Positions 1-7,922 are shown, counted from the first letter of the stretch. The stretch is 64,000 bases of DNA from an uncultured Oscillibacter sp. (GCA_910588175.1 CAJUQQ010000003.1:1-64000); one strand, 5' to 3'. Translations and numbers: made by a program. The notes: a model not told the origin generated them from the letters alone.

Positions 1-1248
1 GAATACTACTATTTGAACGAGGAGGGCTGGCCCGTTCTCCTGGCCCGGATGGAGGACTATCCCCAGCGCATGGACCTGGACGGCGACGGCGTGGACGAGC
101 TGGTTTCCAATGACATGTATGCCGACCACTTTTATTTCCGCCAGGACGGGAAGTACTGCAAGGCGGACCTGCGGCCCCTGCTGTGGACCGTCTGGCCCAC
201 AGGTACGGCCTTCCGGTTCGACGGCTGGGACCCCGCCACACGCTCCATGCCCTTCCGGGCCCAGGTATCCTCGGACCCGTCTTATCAGTACCGGACTCTG
301 TACTTCGACGGGGAGAACCTTCTGGTCTACAACGACCAGCGGCACTTCACGGACCACATGATCGGGTGGTTTGACGAGGAGTTCACCGTCAAGGACGCCG
401 CCCTGACGGCGGTGGAGGAGCGGTTCCACGCCTCCCGCGTGGAGGGCGCTTACTGCGACGACTGGCGGATTACCAGCATCGGCGAGGGCTACGGGGTGGA
501 GGTAGACGGGAAGTTCTATGTCTTCCGGCAGGTCTCCTACGAGTTCCACACGCCGGAGCTCCAGGACGCCCCGGCGCTGGGCGAGGGGGTACAGGACCAC
601 TGGGCCGCCCCCTCCTCCGAGGACCTCTGGCTGATGTTCTATGTTCCCTCCTGGCACTCCGGGGACACGGTTTCGTACGCGGACTTCGTGTATCTCCACA
701 GCTTCCAGCATGAGGGCAGGTTCACCCTCTCTGAAGAGTTTGTCCGCCAAAAGCTCCGGGAGATCCCCGCCCTGGACACCATTTACCTGGGCACCGCCAC
801 CCTGAAAGCGGAAACCTCCGTCATCTCCGCCGCCGGCCTTGCCCAGGCGGTGATGGACCGTCTGATGGAGGGGGATACCATCAACATGACCCTGCTGGCC
901 TCCGAAGGGGGCGGGCGGTACGATGTGGACCCTCAAGCGGGAAACTGGCCCAGTCAGGCGGTTTCCTTTACCCAGCGCTTTGACTGGAGCTATGCCCAGG
1001 ACCCCGGCGATGTGCCCGCCGAATCCCTGCTGCTCATAAGCCCCGAAGGAAATCTGAGCCTCCGCTTTTGGCCGGGCAGGGATTTGGTCCTGCTCAATAC
1101 CCGCCGGGCCCCCCAATGGGATACCATCTGGCTCCAGGCGGAGCCCAATGGGGACTCTGCCGATACCACAGACATCTACGGCTACATGCGCCGCTTGTAT
1201 GATGAGGCGGAACTTGACGGGCTTTCGAAGGCAGGCGGTGATTTCTGA
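1..1248 (+). CDS. Hypothetical protein, 5' end outside window
   Basis: The reading frame is open from the first base (codons for E-Y-Y-Y precede the first possible TTG start at 13), so this is the C-terminal part of a longer protein of which about 415 residues are visible. Near the visible start is an acidic D-x-D-x-D-G-x-x-E-L loop (MDLDGDGVDELVSND), the pattern of EF-hand-like or FG-GAP/VCBS-type calcium loops in clostridial surface proteins. The rest is rich in aromatic and acidic residues and has no membrane segment that I can see. A similar D-x-D-G-D-x-x-D-E-L loop occurs in the lipoprotein at 35719-36597. I do not recognise a named family. An extracytoplasmic location is inference only. 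Confidence 0.6.
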   Translation, partial: EYYYLNEEGWPVLLARMEDYPQRMDLDGDGVDELVSNDMYADHFYFRQDGKYCKADLRPLLWTVWPTGTAFRFDGWDPATRSMPFRAQVSSDPSYQYRTLYFDGENLLVYNDQRHFTDHMIGWFDEEFTVKDAALTAVEERFHASRVEGAYCDDWRITSIGEGYGVEVDGKFYVFRQVSYEFHTPELQDAPALGEGVQDHWAAPSSEDLWLMFYVPSWHSGDTVSYADFVYLHSFQHEGRFTLSEEFVRQKLREIPALDTIYLGTATLKAETSVISAAGLAQAVMDRLMEGDTINMTLLASEGGGRYDVDPQAGNWPSQAVSFTQRFDWSYAQDPGDVPAESLLLISPEGNLSLRFWPGRDLVLLNTRRAPQWDTIWLQAEPNGDSADTTDIYGYMRRLYDEAELDGLSKAGGDF

Positions 1249-1274
1249 CCGGAAATGTAGTTGGAGGAGACTGC

Positions 1275-1303
1275 CCGTATATCCCTCGAAGATGGATATA
1301 CGG
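1275..1303. repeat. Short perfect inverted repeat
   Basis: CCGTATATCC at 1275-1284 is exactly complementary to GGATATACGG at 1294-1303, with a 9-nt gap. It lies just after the stop of the partial left-edge gene. It has no T-run, so it may be an operator or an mRNA 3'-end hairpin rather than a terminator. Confidence 0.4.
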
Positions 1304-1354
1304 CCACGTGGGGTTCGTTTCCCTATCGCCTCCCGCTCTGCTGGTATAATAGCG

Positions 1355-1393
1355 GACCAGGCCGTCCCTGTTAGGATGGCCTGGTCTGTTTTG
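1355..1393 (+). terminator. Rho-independent terminator
   Basis: A 13-bp stem pairs 1355-1367 with 1374-1386 (one G-U pair) around a 6-nt loop, followed by a T-rich TGTTTTGG. It would end transcription from the left-edge gene before the convergent DUF4867 gene. The rest of 1249-1518 shows no coding signal. Confidence 0.75.
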
Positions 1394-1518
1394 GTTCCAG
1401 CCTTATGGTATTGAGCAAATGTTCGGGGAGGTCTTGGGATACCTTTGCAAGGTTACCCAGCTTTGTGAGTAGCCTTACCTTTCTTATGTCGAAACAGTCC
1501 GGGCATTCAACAGTGGAG

Positions 1519-2139
1519 TCACGAAAGGATAAGATTTTCCCCTGTCAGTCCAATATAAGCACCATTTCCGGCCTCTTCGGAATCAGGATGGGCCAACAGC
1601 CATTTATTACAGGCCGTCAACATCCGGTCTTCTCCTTCCTTGCCGCTGTTCAGCGGAAGGTTCGTGCCTCGCGGAAGAAGAACCGCTATCTTGAATCCAG
1701 TCTTCCCATCCACATGGCAGGGCGTGTAATGCAGGGTCGTCGCATACAGCTCTACAACCGCACCTGCGGGAATCTGGAAAGCCCGCACCTTGCTGGTTGG
1801 TAGGCTCCCCGCCTCTATTTCGGTCTCCAGTGCCAAAAACAGAATTACTTCATAGAGTACCACAATGATCTCGCTGGTCCGATGATACTCCAGGCAATTC
1901 AAGGCGCGGTTCCACCCGTAGCACATGCCAAGCTCCGTGGGAAGTTCTCCGTAGGCCCGAGCCTCCAGTTGCTTGGCTGCCGCTTGGGCCTCCAGCTCCG
2001 GCAGGCTGGCCACATAACAGACGCCCTCCTGCGGAAGAGGAATGGTCTCCATAATTTCTAATAATGAGGTAACTTCAAAGCCCTCCAGGATTCTGCCATA
2101 GGCTCGGAACTCCGGGCCTTCAGTCTTGTACACACGCAT
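1519..2139 (-). CDS. DUF4867 family protein
   Basis: This 206-residue protein matches my recollection of the DUF4867 pattern: an early PEFRAYGRILEG motif, a mid GLEYH-type stretch (here NCLEYHRTSEI), a VELYATTLHYTPC stretch, a LLPRGTN motif and a C-terminal KWLLAHP. Proteins of this type look like cupin or ureidoglycolate-lyase-like beta-barrels. No reaction is established to my knowledge. I chose the ATG at 2139 because GGAGG sits 7-8 nt upstream; an in-frame ATG at 2169 has no such site. It lies 36 nt after the truncated TRAP subunit and is probably the last gene of the glycyl radical enzyme operon, so a role in handling that enzyme's substrate or product is a reasonable inference. Confidence 0.8.
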   Translation of the reverse strand: MRVYKTEGPEFRAYGRILEGFEVTSLLEIMETIPLPQEGVCYVASLPELEAQAAAKQLEARAYGELPTELGMCYGWNRALNCLEYHRTSEIIVVLYEVILFLALETEIEAGSLPTSKVRAFQIPAGAVVELYATTLHYTPCHVDGKTGFKIAVLLPRGTNLPLNSGKEGEDRMLTACNKWLLAHPDSEEAGNGAYIGLTGENLILS

Positions 2140-2175
2140 GCCCTTTCCTCCATATCCAGGTGTGTCCATGAGGGA

Positions 2176-2907
2176 TCAGCCGTAAAACAAATTTGGCAGG
2201 AATGTAGCGGTGCCGGGGAAACTGATGATCAGCGCCATGACAACCGCTGTAATCAGCACCATAGGAATCACATATTTAATCATCCTCGTCATAGTGGTGT
2301 CACAGATTCCCATCGCGATAAAGAGATACGAGCCTACCGGAGGCGTCACCGCGCCGACGACGCTGGCAATGCAGAACATCACGCCAAACTGAATCGGGTC
2401 AATCCCTAGGGAGCAGACAACAGGATACAGCACCGGCATAATCACCATCATCGCCGCCAACATATCCATAAAACAGCCGAGAAAGAGGCTGAATACCATG
2501 ATAATCATCATAAAGGCAATGTTTGAAAGCTCATGGGAGACTAGCCACGATGTCAGGTGGGTCCCTACCTGGGCCCGGGCAAACATATAGCCGTATATGG
2601 CGGCGGTGGACAGCAGCATCATGACCATGCCGGTGGTCTTGCAGGCGTCATAAACAGCTATCCAGAATTTCTCCCAGGTAAGCTTCTTATAAACGAATTT
2701 ACCGCAGAAAACGGCATATACACAGGCGACGATTCCCGCCTCCGTAGCAGTAAAGACACCGCTGAGGATGCCGCCCAGAATAATGACCGGACAGATGACC
2801 GCGCCGGAAGCGCCCAAAAACGTGGTTCCTAGACGTTTGAGATCAAATTTGATCTTGTCATTGATGGGGAAGTACCCGGGCCAAGCATGCGGCAGAAACG
2901 TGGCCAC
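2176..2907 (-). pseudogene. TRAP transporter large permease (DctM-like), N-terminal half missing
   Basis: The frame encodes about 243 residues matching the C-terminal half of TRAP dicarboxylate-type large permeases (DctM/SiaM), normally about 425-430 residues. Recognisable parts are the CPVIILGGILSGVFTATEAG segment, the GCFMDMLAAMMVIMPVLYPV segment and the AVTPPVGSYLFIAMGI segment, plus about six hydrophobic helices. The nominal GTG start at 2907 has no ribosome binding site and lies inside the activase reading frame, so it is not a natural start. The first half of the permease, and any DctP binding protein and DctQ small subunit, are absent. The transporter cannot be functional as drawn. Either a deletion or an assembly join at about 2.9 kb explains this. 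Confidence 0.8.
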
Positions 2908-3397
2908 AGGTGTCCAGCGCAGTGGTCACCCCCACGGCATGAAGCTCTTGGAAGAACCGCTCCACAAATCGGTATTGCAGCATAGCTTCACCGCCGGATA
3001 CAGTCACGCCACCGCCGGTCCGGTCATAGTAGGGCTTATTCTTCAAAACTTCTTCTAACAGCGCCTCCAGGCTCCATTCCTGCCCGCAAAGCGTCAGCGC
3101 CTCTGCCGGACAGGCAAGCGCGCATTTTCCGCAAACGGTGCACTTGTCCCGGTCAATCTGGATGCCGGACTCCGCAAGGGTGTTCGCGCCAGTTGGACAG
3201 GCATCGTGGCACAGTCCACATCCGATGCAGGCCTGCTTCTGCCACCATACCAAGGGCGAGGTGGAAATCCCCTCTGGGTTATGGCACCAGGTACAGGATA
3301 AGGGGCAGCCTTTAAAAAACACGGTGTCTCGCTGACCGGGTCCATCATGGGTCGTCCCCCGGTAAAGGTCAAAGATCAGCGCGTGCCGCTCATCCAT
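2858..3397 (-). pseudogene. Glycyl radical enzyme activase (radical SAM), C-terminal part missing
   Basis: The 179-residue frame begins like pyruvate-formate-lyase-activating-type enzymes. The radical SAM cluster ligands are C31-x3-C35-x2-C38 (CPLSCTWCHNPEG). Two ferredoxin-type 4Fe-4S sets follow (CIGCGLCHDACP near 57-68; CTVCGKCALACP near 86-97), then the YDRTGGGVTVSGGE SAM-binding motif near 124-137. Homology stops after LDTCGHV at about residue 167 and 12 unrelated residues follow. Normal family members are about 300 residues. The ATG at 3397 lies one base after the stop of the partner enzyme, implying translational coupling. Without its C-terminal half the activase is unlikely to work, so the partner would need another activase. 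Confidence 0.82.
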
Positions 3398-3398
3398 A

Positions 3399-5678
3399 TC
3401 ACATCTCCCCGTAATTGTTTCTTCCGACAAACTCCTCCTGAAAGGGTTTTGCCAGACAGATGAACCGGGTAGTGTAACCGGTGACCTTGATAATGATATT
3501 TTGATAATCCGGGTTTTCCGGATTATCAATGGCATCCTTCAGTTTCTCCAGGTCGATGATATTCAGATTGACCTGGAAGGTATATTGGGCAAAGAATGTT
3601 TCCACAAAATCCCGGATATATTCCGCGACATTCTCTTTACCATCAAAAAACTTCGGCTGAAGCTCTACCTGAAGGGTTCCTCCCAGGAATTTCTGGTTGT
3701 GAATCTTGGCAAGGGAGTTCGCCGTCGCCAGCAGTCCCTTTGTATTGCGTCCGGCGGTTGGGTTGCAGCCGTGGGCCAACGGTTCAGAGGCGTACCGTCC
3801 GTCTGGGGTGGCGGGAAGGACCTTGGTTGCCGTATGCCCTTGGAACTGGAACAAGGAAGCGCGGTACTGCTGGCCGCGGCAGTTGTAGGTGTGATCCAAA
3901 ACATTGGCAATCATCTCGGTAATCCTGACCAAAAGCTGGTCCACTTCGTCGAGGTCATTTCCAAATTTGTCCTGGTGGAGAAAACGCTGGCGCATCACCT
4001 CGTTGTCCTTCCAATTATTGGCGCATGCCTCCATAACCTCTCGCATCGTGTACCGCTTCTGCTCAAAAACCAATTTCTTTATAGCATGCATGGAATCCGC
4101 TACGTTTGGGATGCCAAGCACGTTCGCGGACGTGTACTGATAATCTACTCCCCGGTGACCCGTAATGTCGATACCCCGTTCAATGGGACCTTTGTAGTAG
4201 AGAGACGTTGCCATTTCCGGCCAGATGCGATCCTGAACTTCATACTGAGCGTCCTTAAAGACCCTCAGAGCCTCGGTCGTCCGCTGAAATTCCTCTGTAA
4301 ACTTGCTGAAGAACTCCTCAAAATCTTCGCATCCGCTACCGATCACATAATCCATCGCTCTCCACATGGGGTCTAGCAAGACCAGAGCATTGACATCTTG
4401 GTCGCAGTATTCCATTCCCGGAACACAGAACCACTGGCAGCCGCCAACGGCAACCTTCCAGGCATCCTTCGGAGCCACGCCGGAACGAAGCTCCACGTCC
4501 CGCATGAGATCATAGTTGCAAAAAGTAGGAACACTGGCGCCATGGCGGGCCAGAACGTCACAGGCGTAGAGCATAATGTCCTTGTCCACATCCTTGTGCC
4601 ACATGAAGAACATGTTGTTGTAATCGTCCACCATATCATAGGCCTCTAGGACTATCCAGCTGGCAGGGCAAGTGGCATCTTCACCGTTTTCCAAGCGACC
4701 GCAAATAGTAAAGTGCTGGCCCCGCACCTTCAAAAACAGCTCCGCCAGATATTCCCTGGCTTCCTGCTTAGTGATGCGGCCCTCTTTGAGATCCTTGACC
4801 AAGAAGTTGTTCAAGTACAGGTCCAGTCTGCCGTACCCATTCCCGTGGCCCACAATACGGTCACTCATAATGGCAAATTGGATGTACTGCACCGCCTGAT
4901 GATAGGTCTGAGGTGCGCCGGTAGCTAGCTGTAAGCAGTCGTCTGCCACCAGAGTGTAAAGCTTTTTCTGCTCTGGATCTTCAGCGGCCTTTGCCAGTTC
5001 TCTCGCCTTATCCGCATACTTTTGAACGTAGGAGATGATCCCCTCACAGACCAGTTTCAACCCTTCCAAATACTCCACCCTCATAGGATGCTCCAACCGG
5101 CGGTACAGGGCGAGGCTCTCTTCAATTCTGGCCAGTGTTCCGGTCCATCCCTCCTGGAGCCCGGTGGTCAAGTCCAGGCAGGTATGCCCATGACTGGTGC
5201 CGCCGGCACCCAGCTTCCGGACTTTCCGTCCAAGCTCATGGACTTTATCTCCAAAATAGTACTTGCGGATCTCGTTCATCTCCCAGTGAAACTCTCCCAC
5301 AATGGATTCGAAGGGGTGAATTTCCGCCGGGGAGTGCTCCAGCAAAAACTGATAGTCCTTGCCCCATTGAAGTGGAGACGCCTCATAGCCCTCAACATGG
5401 GAGGGTACCTGATCATTCAAAGGAAAATCAACGCCGATATCTACCCGGCAGGCGTGATCACCCAAGGAATAGCTGGTGGACTTCTCCTCCGCCCAATCTC
5501 CGGATTGCGGAATACAGCCATTCGCTTTATCGGTCCAGTGATAAACCAATTGGTTGTCGTCAGCAGTATAAAGGTTGCGCCTCCCCGAGATCGCCAATTC
5601 CTGATTGTATTTGATTACTTCCTTGAGACGTTCACCGGGCACGAATTTCGATTGAAAGCTGCTTCTGACTTTAGCCAT
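3399..5678 (-). CDS. Glycyl radical enzyme of unknown substrate (PFL-like family)
   Basis: This 759-residue protein has the glycyl radical enzyme fold signature. Its C-terminal radical loop is KVTGYTTRFI, with the radical glycine at about residue 734. The thiyl-radical loop is VGGCQWFCVPG with Cys at about 414. Supporting stretches are HGHTCLDLTTGL, GRLDLYLNNF and RITKQEAREYL. Dehydratase and lyase subfamilies such as glycerol dehydratase and CutC have Gly-Cys-x-Glu at the cysteine loop; here the +2 residue is Trp and a second Cys sits at +4, so I cannot assign a known subfamily. The start at 5678 has GAAAGGAG 9 nt upstream, unlike the ATG at 5723. The neighbouring TRAP permease, DUF4867, mutarotase-like and LacI genes suggest catabolism of a small sugar-like or carboxylated substrate. 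Confidence 0.9.
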   Translation of the reverse strand: MAKVRSSFQSKFVPGERLKEVIKYNQELAISGRRNLYTADDNQLVYHWTDKANGCIPQSGDWAEEKSTSYSLGDHACRVDIGVDFPLNDQVPSHVEGYEASPLQWGKDYQFLLEHSPAEIHPFESIVGEFHWEMNEIRKYYFGDKVHELGRKVRKLGAGGTSHGHTCLDLTTGLQEGWTGTLARIEESLALYRRLEHPMRVEYLEGLKLVCEGIISYVQKYADKARELAKAAEDPEQKKLYTLVADDCLQLATGAPQTYHQAVQYIQFAIMSDRIVGHGNGYGRLDLYLNNFLVKDLKEGRITKQEAREYLAELFLKVRGQHFTICGRLENGEDATCPASWIVLEAYDMVDDYNNMFFMWHKDVDKDIMLYACDVLARHGASVPTFCNYDLMRDVELRSGVAPKDAWKVAVGGCQWFCVPGMEYCDQDVNALVLLDPMWRAMDYVIGSGCEDFEEFFSKFTEEFQRTTEALRVFKDAQYEVQDRIWPEMATSLYYKGPIERGIDITGHRGVDYQYTSANVLGIPNVADSMHAIKKLVFEQKRYTMREVMEACANNWKDNEVMRQRFLHQDKFGNDLDEVDQLLVRITEMIANVLDHTYNCRGQQYRASLFQFQGHTATKVLPATPDGRYASEPLAHGCNPTAGRNTKGLLATANSLAKIHNQKFLGGTLQVELQPKFFDGKENVAEYIRDFVETFFAQYTFQVNLNIIDLEKLKDAIDNPENPDYQNIIIKVTGYTTRFICLAKPFQEEFVGRNNYGEM

Positions 5679-5748
5679 AGCACAGTGCTCCTTTCTTTGT
5701 TGGATTTCAGCAAAATTAATCATTTGACCCCTTTTTGCTTCTGTTTAT

Positions 5749-5777
5749 ATTATAAGTTTTGCCCAAAGCAGCCTCAA
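5749..5777 (-). promoter_or_regulatory. Promoter of the glycyl radical enzyme operon
   Basis: On the minus strand TTGAGG (5772-5777) and a perfect TATAAT (5749-5754) are separated by 17 bp. They lie about 70 bp upstream of the GRE start codon, in the AT-rich region divergent from the LacI-type gene. Confidence 0.65.
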
Positions 5778-5837
5778 CATGTAAATATAAAACTTTCGCA
5801 TGTAACTTTCAATTTTTTTCATATTTTCTCAGAATTG

Positions 5838-5866
5838 TTGCTGAACAAGCTATTTTGTGCTATGCT
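5838..5866 (+). promoter_or_regulatory. Possible promoter of the lacI-type gene
   Basis: TTGCTG (5838-5843) and TATGCT (5861-5866) are 17 bp apart and 45 bp before the regulator's start codon. An imperfect palindrome TTGTT-GCTG-AACAA (5835-5848) overlaps the -35 and could be an autoregulatory operator. Both calls are pattern matches only. Confidence 0.4.
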
Positions 5867-5911
5867 GAAATCGTAGTCACGATAAGACCATCGAAAAAGG
5901 AGGATACGGAA

Positions 5912-6946
5912 ATGGCAGTGACGATAAAAGATATCGCCAAACTTGCGGGCGTCTCAACGGCAACGGTATCAAGGGCCTTCAGCAATCATGATTATGTGAA
6001 CGAGGAAACGAAAGCCCGCATCTTGAGAATCGCGGAGGAGCAGCACTTTTCTATCCGAAAATATAATAAAAAAGGCTGCATTGCAGGACTTTGCGGCGGA
6101 ATCGTTGGTATTGTTGTACCGGACATCAACAACGCTTATTACTCTGAGGTTATTCTTGGCATGGAGGAAGTGATGGACCTGCATAATATGAATGTCGTCA
6201 TCTGCGGCTCCAACGAACAGCCAGGGAAGGAAATCAAAATCTTGAACATGCTAAGCAGCTTAAATGTGGGTGGAATCGTGATTGCCCCTGTTTCCAGCGC
6301 CGTGGAGTATAACCGGGAATACCTGCTGGAACTCAACAAAAGCGGCATTCCTGTGATTCTTCTGGACCGCGACATTTTCGGCGCACATTTGGATGGAGTA
6401 TTTATGGACAACTACAACGGCGCGTACCAAAGCATACAAAAGCTAATCGACAGCGGGCACCGCCATATTGCCTTTATCGCGGGTCCAATGACCTCTTCCA
6501 GTGCCTTAGACCGTTTCAACGCTTACACTGCCGCCCTCAGCGCCAACCATATTCTCTTGAATGAGGAATACATACTTTATGGAGATTTCAAGGCAAAAAG
6601 CGCATATTCTCTAACCAAACGTCTGATTGAACGGCAAAAGGAAGTGACGGCTATTTTTTCTTCCAATCGAACAATGGCGTCTGGATGCCTGATGGCTCTG
6701 GCAGAGAGCGGTATCAGCGTAGGGGATGACATTGCCTTTATCTCTTGTGGTTGTGTGGAATACCACGATTCTCGTATAAGTTATGTGGACTACCCAACAA
6801 CAGACATTGGCCGCGAATGCGCCAATATTTTGATTGATCGAATCAACCGTGGAAAAAAGACAGCCTCAGTCAAAGCGCGGATTGTATTTGATATGAACCT
6901 AGTGCTGAAAGGTTCTGAAAGCTTTCCCAAAAATCGAAAGCAATAG
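5912..6946 (+). CDS. LacI family transcriptional regulator
   Basis: A 344-residue LacI/GalR-type repressor. Residues 3-25 form the DNA-binding helix-turn-helix (TIKDIAKLAGVSTATVSRAF), followed by the hinge and a periplasmic-binding-protein-like effector domain (GIVVPDINNAYYSEVILGME; PVILLDRDI; SGHRHIAFIAGP). The start at 5912 follows AAAAAGGAGG. The gene is divergent from the glycyl radical enzyme operon and points toward the mutarotase-like gene, so it most likely controls both in response to a carbohydrate or its catabolite. The gene is noticeably AT-richer than the flanking core genome, which fits acquisition by transfer. Confidence 0.92.
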   Translation: MAVTIKDIAKLAGVSTATVSRAFSNHDYVNEETKARILRIAEEQHFSIRKYNKKGCIAGLCGGIVGIVVPDINNAYYSEVILGMEEVMDLHNMNVVICGSNEQPGKEIKILNMLSSLNVGGIVIAPVSSAVEYNREYLLELNKSGIPVILLDRDIFGAHLDGVFMDNYNGAYQSIQKLIDSGHRHIAFIAGPMTSSSALDRFNAYTAALSANHILLNEEYILYGDFKAKSAYSLTKRLIERQKEVTAIFSSNRTMASGCLMALAESGISVGDDIAFISCGCVEYHDSRISYVDYPTTDIGRECANILIDRINRGKKTASVKARIVFDMNLVLKGSESFPKNRKQ

Positions 6947-6956
6947 AAGAAACATA

Positions 6957-6980
6957 TATGAAACAATTATTTGTTTCATA
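6957..6980. promoter_or_regulatory. Candidate operator palindrome
   Basis: TATGAAACAA (6957-6966) is exactly inverted as TTGTTTCATA (6971-6980) with a 4-nt centre, giving a 24-bp dyad. It begins 10 bp after the lacI-type stop and about 110 bp before the mutarotase-like gene. There is no T-run, so an operator is more likely than a terminator. I see no exact second copy near the GRE promoter. Confidence 0.5.
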
Positions 6981-7089
6981 AGTAAACTGGCTATTTTCAT
7001 AGTGCTTCCTTTAGAAAAACCAGATATGATAATGATGCGGCAATTCTGCTGAGCCATAAAATATGCCGTTTACAGAAAGGATGTACTTT

Positions 7090-7434
7090 ATGAAAAGGAT
7101 TGGAACAATTTCAAAGCTAGTACCAGGCACCGCCGACGAGTACATAGAACTGCACAAAAACGTATGGCCCGGCGTTATCCAAGCAGGCCACGATGCCCAC
7201 ATGCAGAATTTTTCCATCTTTCGCTGGGGGGACTACCTGTTTTCTTATTATGAATACACTGGAGATGATTTTGAAGGTGATATGGAAAAGAAGGCTGCCC
7301 TACCCGTCAGCCAAGATTGGCAGGCCGCCACAGGCAAATGCCGCCAGCTCATAAACGGCGAAGCCCGTTTCATTGAGCTGGAAGAAATTTGGCATGAGGA
7401 TTTTTCGCCCCTTTCGGAAACCGATACGCCATAA
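7090..7434 (+). CDS. L-rhamnose mutarotase-like protein
   Basis: A 114-residue protein of the RhaM/DUF718 dimeric alpha-beta barrel type, which interconverts anomers of 6-deoxyhexoses such as L-rhamnose. The match rests on the N-terminal YIELHKNVWPGVIQAG stretch (family pattern Y-x-x-x-H-x-x-x-W-P, with the conserved histidine), the central SIFRWGDYLFSYYEY strand and the C-terminal ELEEIWHED. The start at 7090 follows AGAAAGGATG; an in-frame ATG at 7063 lacks a site. No rhamnose isomerase, kinase or aldolase is present, so the sugar acted on is unknown. Its position beside the LacI-type gene ties it to the glycyl radical enzyme locus. Confidence 0.85.
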   Translation: MKRIGTISKLVPGTADEYIELHKNVWPGVIQAGHDAHMQNFSIFRWGDYLFSYYEYTGDDFEGDMEKKAALPVSQDWQAATGKCRQLINGEARFIELEEIWHEDFSPLSETDTP

Positions 7435-7529
7435 AAGAACCATAGGCACTCGCCCTGCCGATGGTATGGCGGCCTGTCCTGGGCAGAGCTTATAGGTCTG
7501 CTAATCGCGAAGACTTCCCGGGCTTGCCC

Positions 7530-7715
7530 CTAAAGGGATCTGTTACTTTCCTTCTTTTGCTGGCTTACCCGTAACGAGTCGATGAACTCTGATACACTCA
7601 TGTGATTGGCCAAAATATTCTCTTGAAACTGATTTCGGATATACGGTTCGATTGCACGCCAGTTTTGTCCCACCACGCTCACATAATATCCCTTACAACA
7701 GAAATGCCGATTCCT
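7530..7715 (-). pseudogene. IS200/IS605 TnpA transposase remnant
   Basis: Read on the minus strand, about 61 codons to a TAG encode NRHFCCKGYYVSVVGQN followed by YIRNQFQEN and MSVSEFIDSL. This matches the C-terminal part of IS200/IS605 Y1 transposases (RHFW-x-RGYYV-S-T-V-G pattern, catalytic Tyr in Y-I-R-N-Q). A TAA lies just upstream in frame. The N-terminal half with the His-x-His metal site is gone, so the element is dead. Confidence 0.75.
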
Positions 7716-7733
7716 TTATTTATATTTCAGAAT

Positions 7734-7752
7734 AGCGTGTTTATCACACGCT
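7734..7752. repeat. Small palindrome near the IS remnant
   Basis: AGCGTGT (7734-7740) and ACACGCT (7746-7752) are inverted around 5 nt. IS200/IS605 elements carry imperfect subterminal hairpins at their ends, so this may be the remaining left-end hairpin of the decayed element. Confidence 0.35.
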
Positions 7753-7770
7753 TTTGGACGGTTTAAATAG

Positions 7771-7818
7771 AAAAACGTACAGGGCTGCCAAGTTCTAAGG
7801 CAACCCTGTACGTTTTTT
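7771..7818. terminator. Strong bidirectional terminator
   Basis: AAAAACGTACAGGG (from 7771) pairs with CCCTGTACGTTTTTT (to 7818), and an inner TGCC/GGCA pairing extends the stem. The T-run follows on the plus strand and an A-run gives a U-run on the minus strand. It serves the end of lysS from one side. Confidence 0.85.
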
Positions 7819-7922
7819 ACATCACAGATTTAACGGTTTTTCAGATTTTTTCCCCAGGTTTTCCCCATCAACCATTACAGGTCGCTTGAAAGCCCGACAA
7901 TCCCTATAATTTCAAGGTCTTC

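Larger units (their letters stand above)
7435..7922. other. Non-coding stretch with insertion sequence debris
   Basis: This 488-bp gap between the mutarotase-like gene and lysS contains an IS200-type transposase remnant (7530-7715), a small palindrome (7734-7752) and a strong bidirectional terminator (7771-7818). I see no intact gene or recognised regulatory RNA in it. Confidence 0.7.

Noticed and set aside
1275..1303. Shared 10-mer CCGTATATCC with the IS200 remnant near 7640
   Set aside because: Only ten bases match, and in the remnant they encode the conserved P-Y-I-R motif. Flanks differ, so I treat it as chance.
7734..7818. Possible riboswitch downstream of the IS remnant
   Set aside because: The structure is explained by a small palindrome and a bidirectional terminator at the end of lysS.
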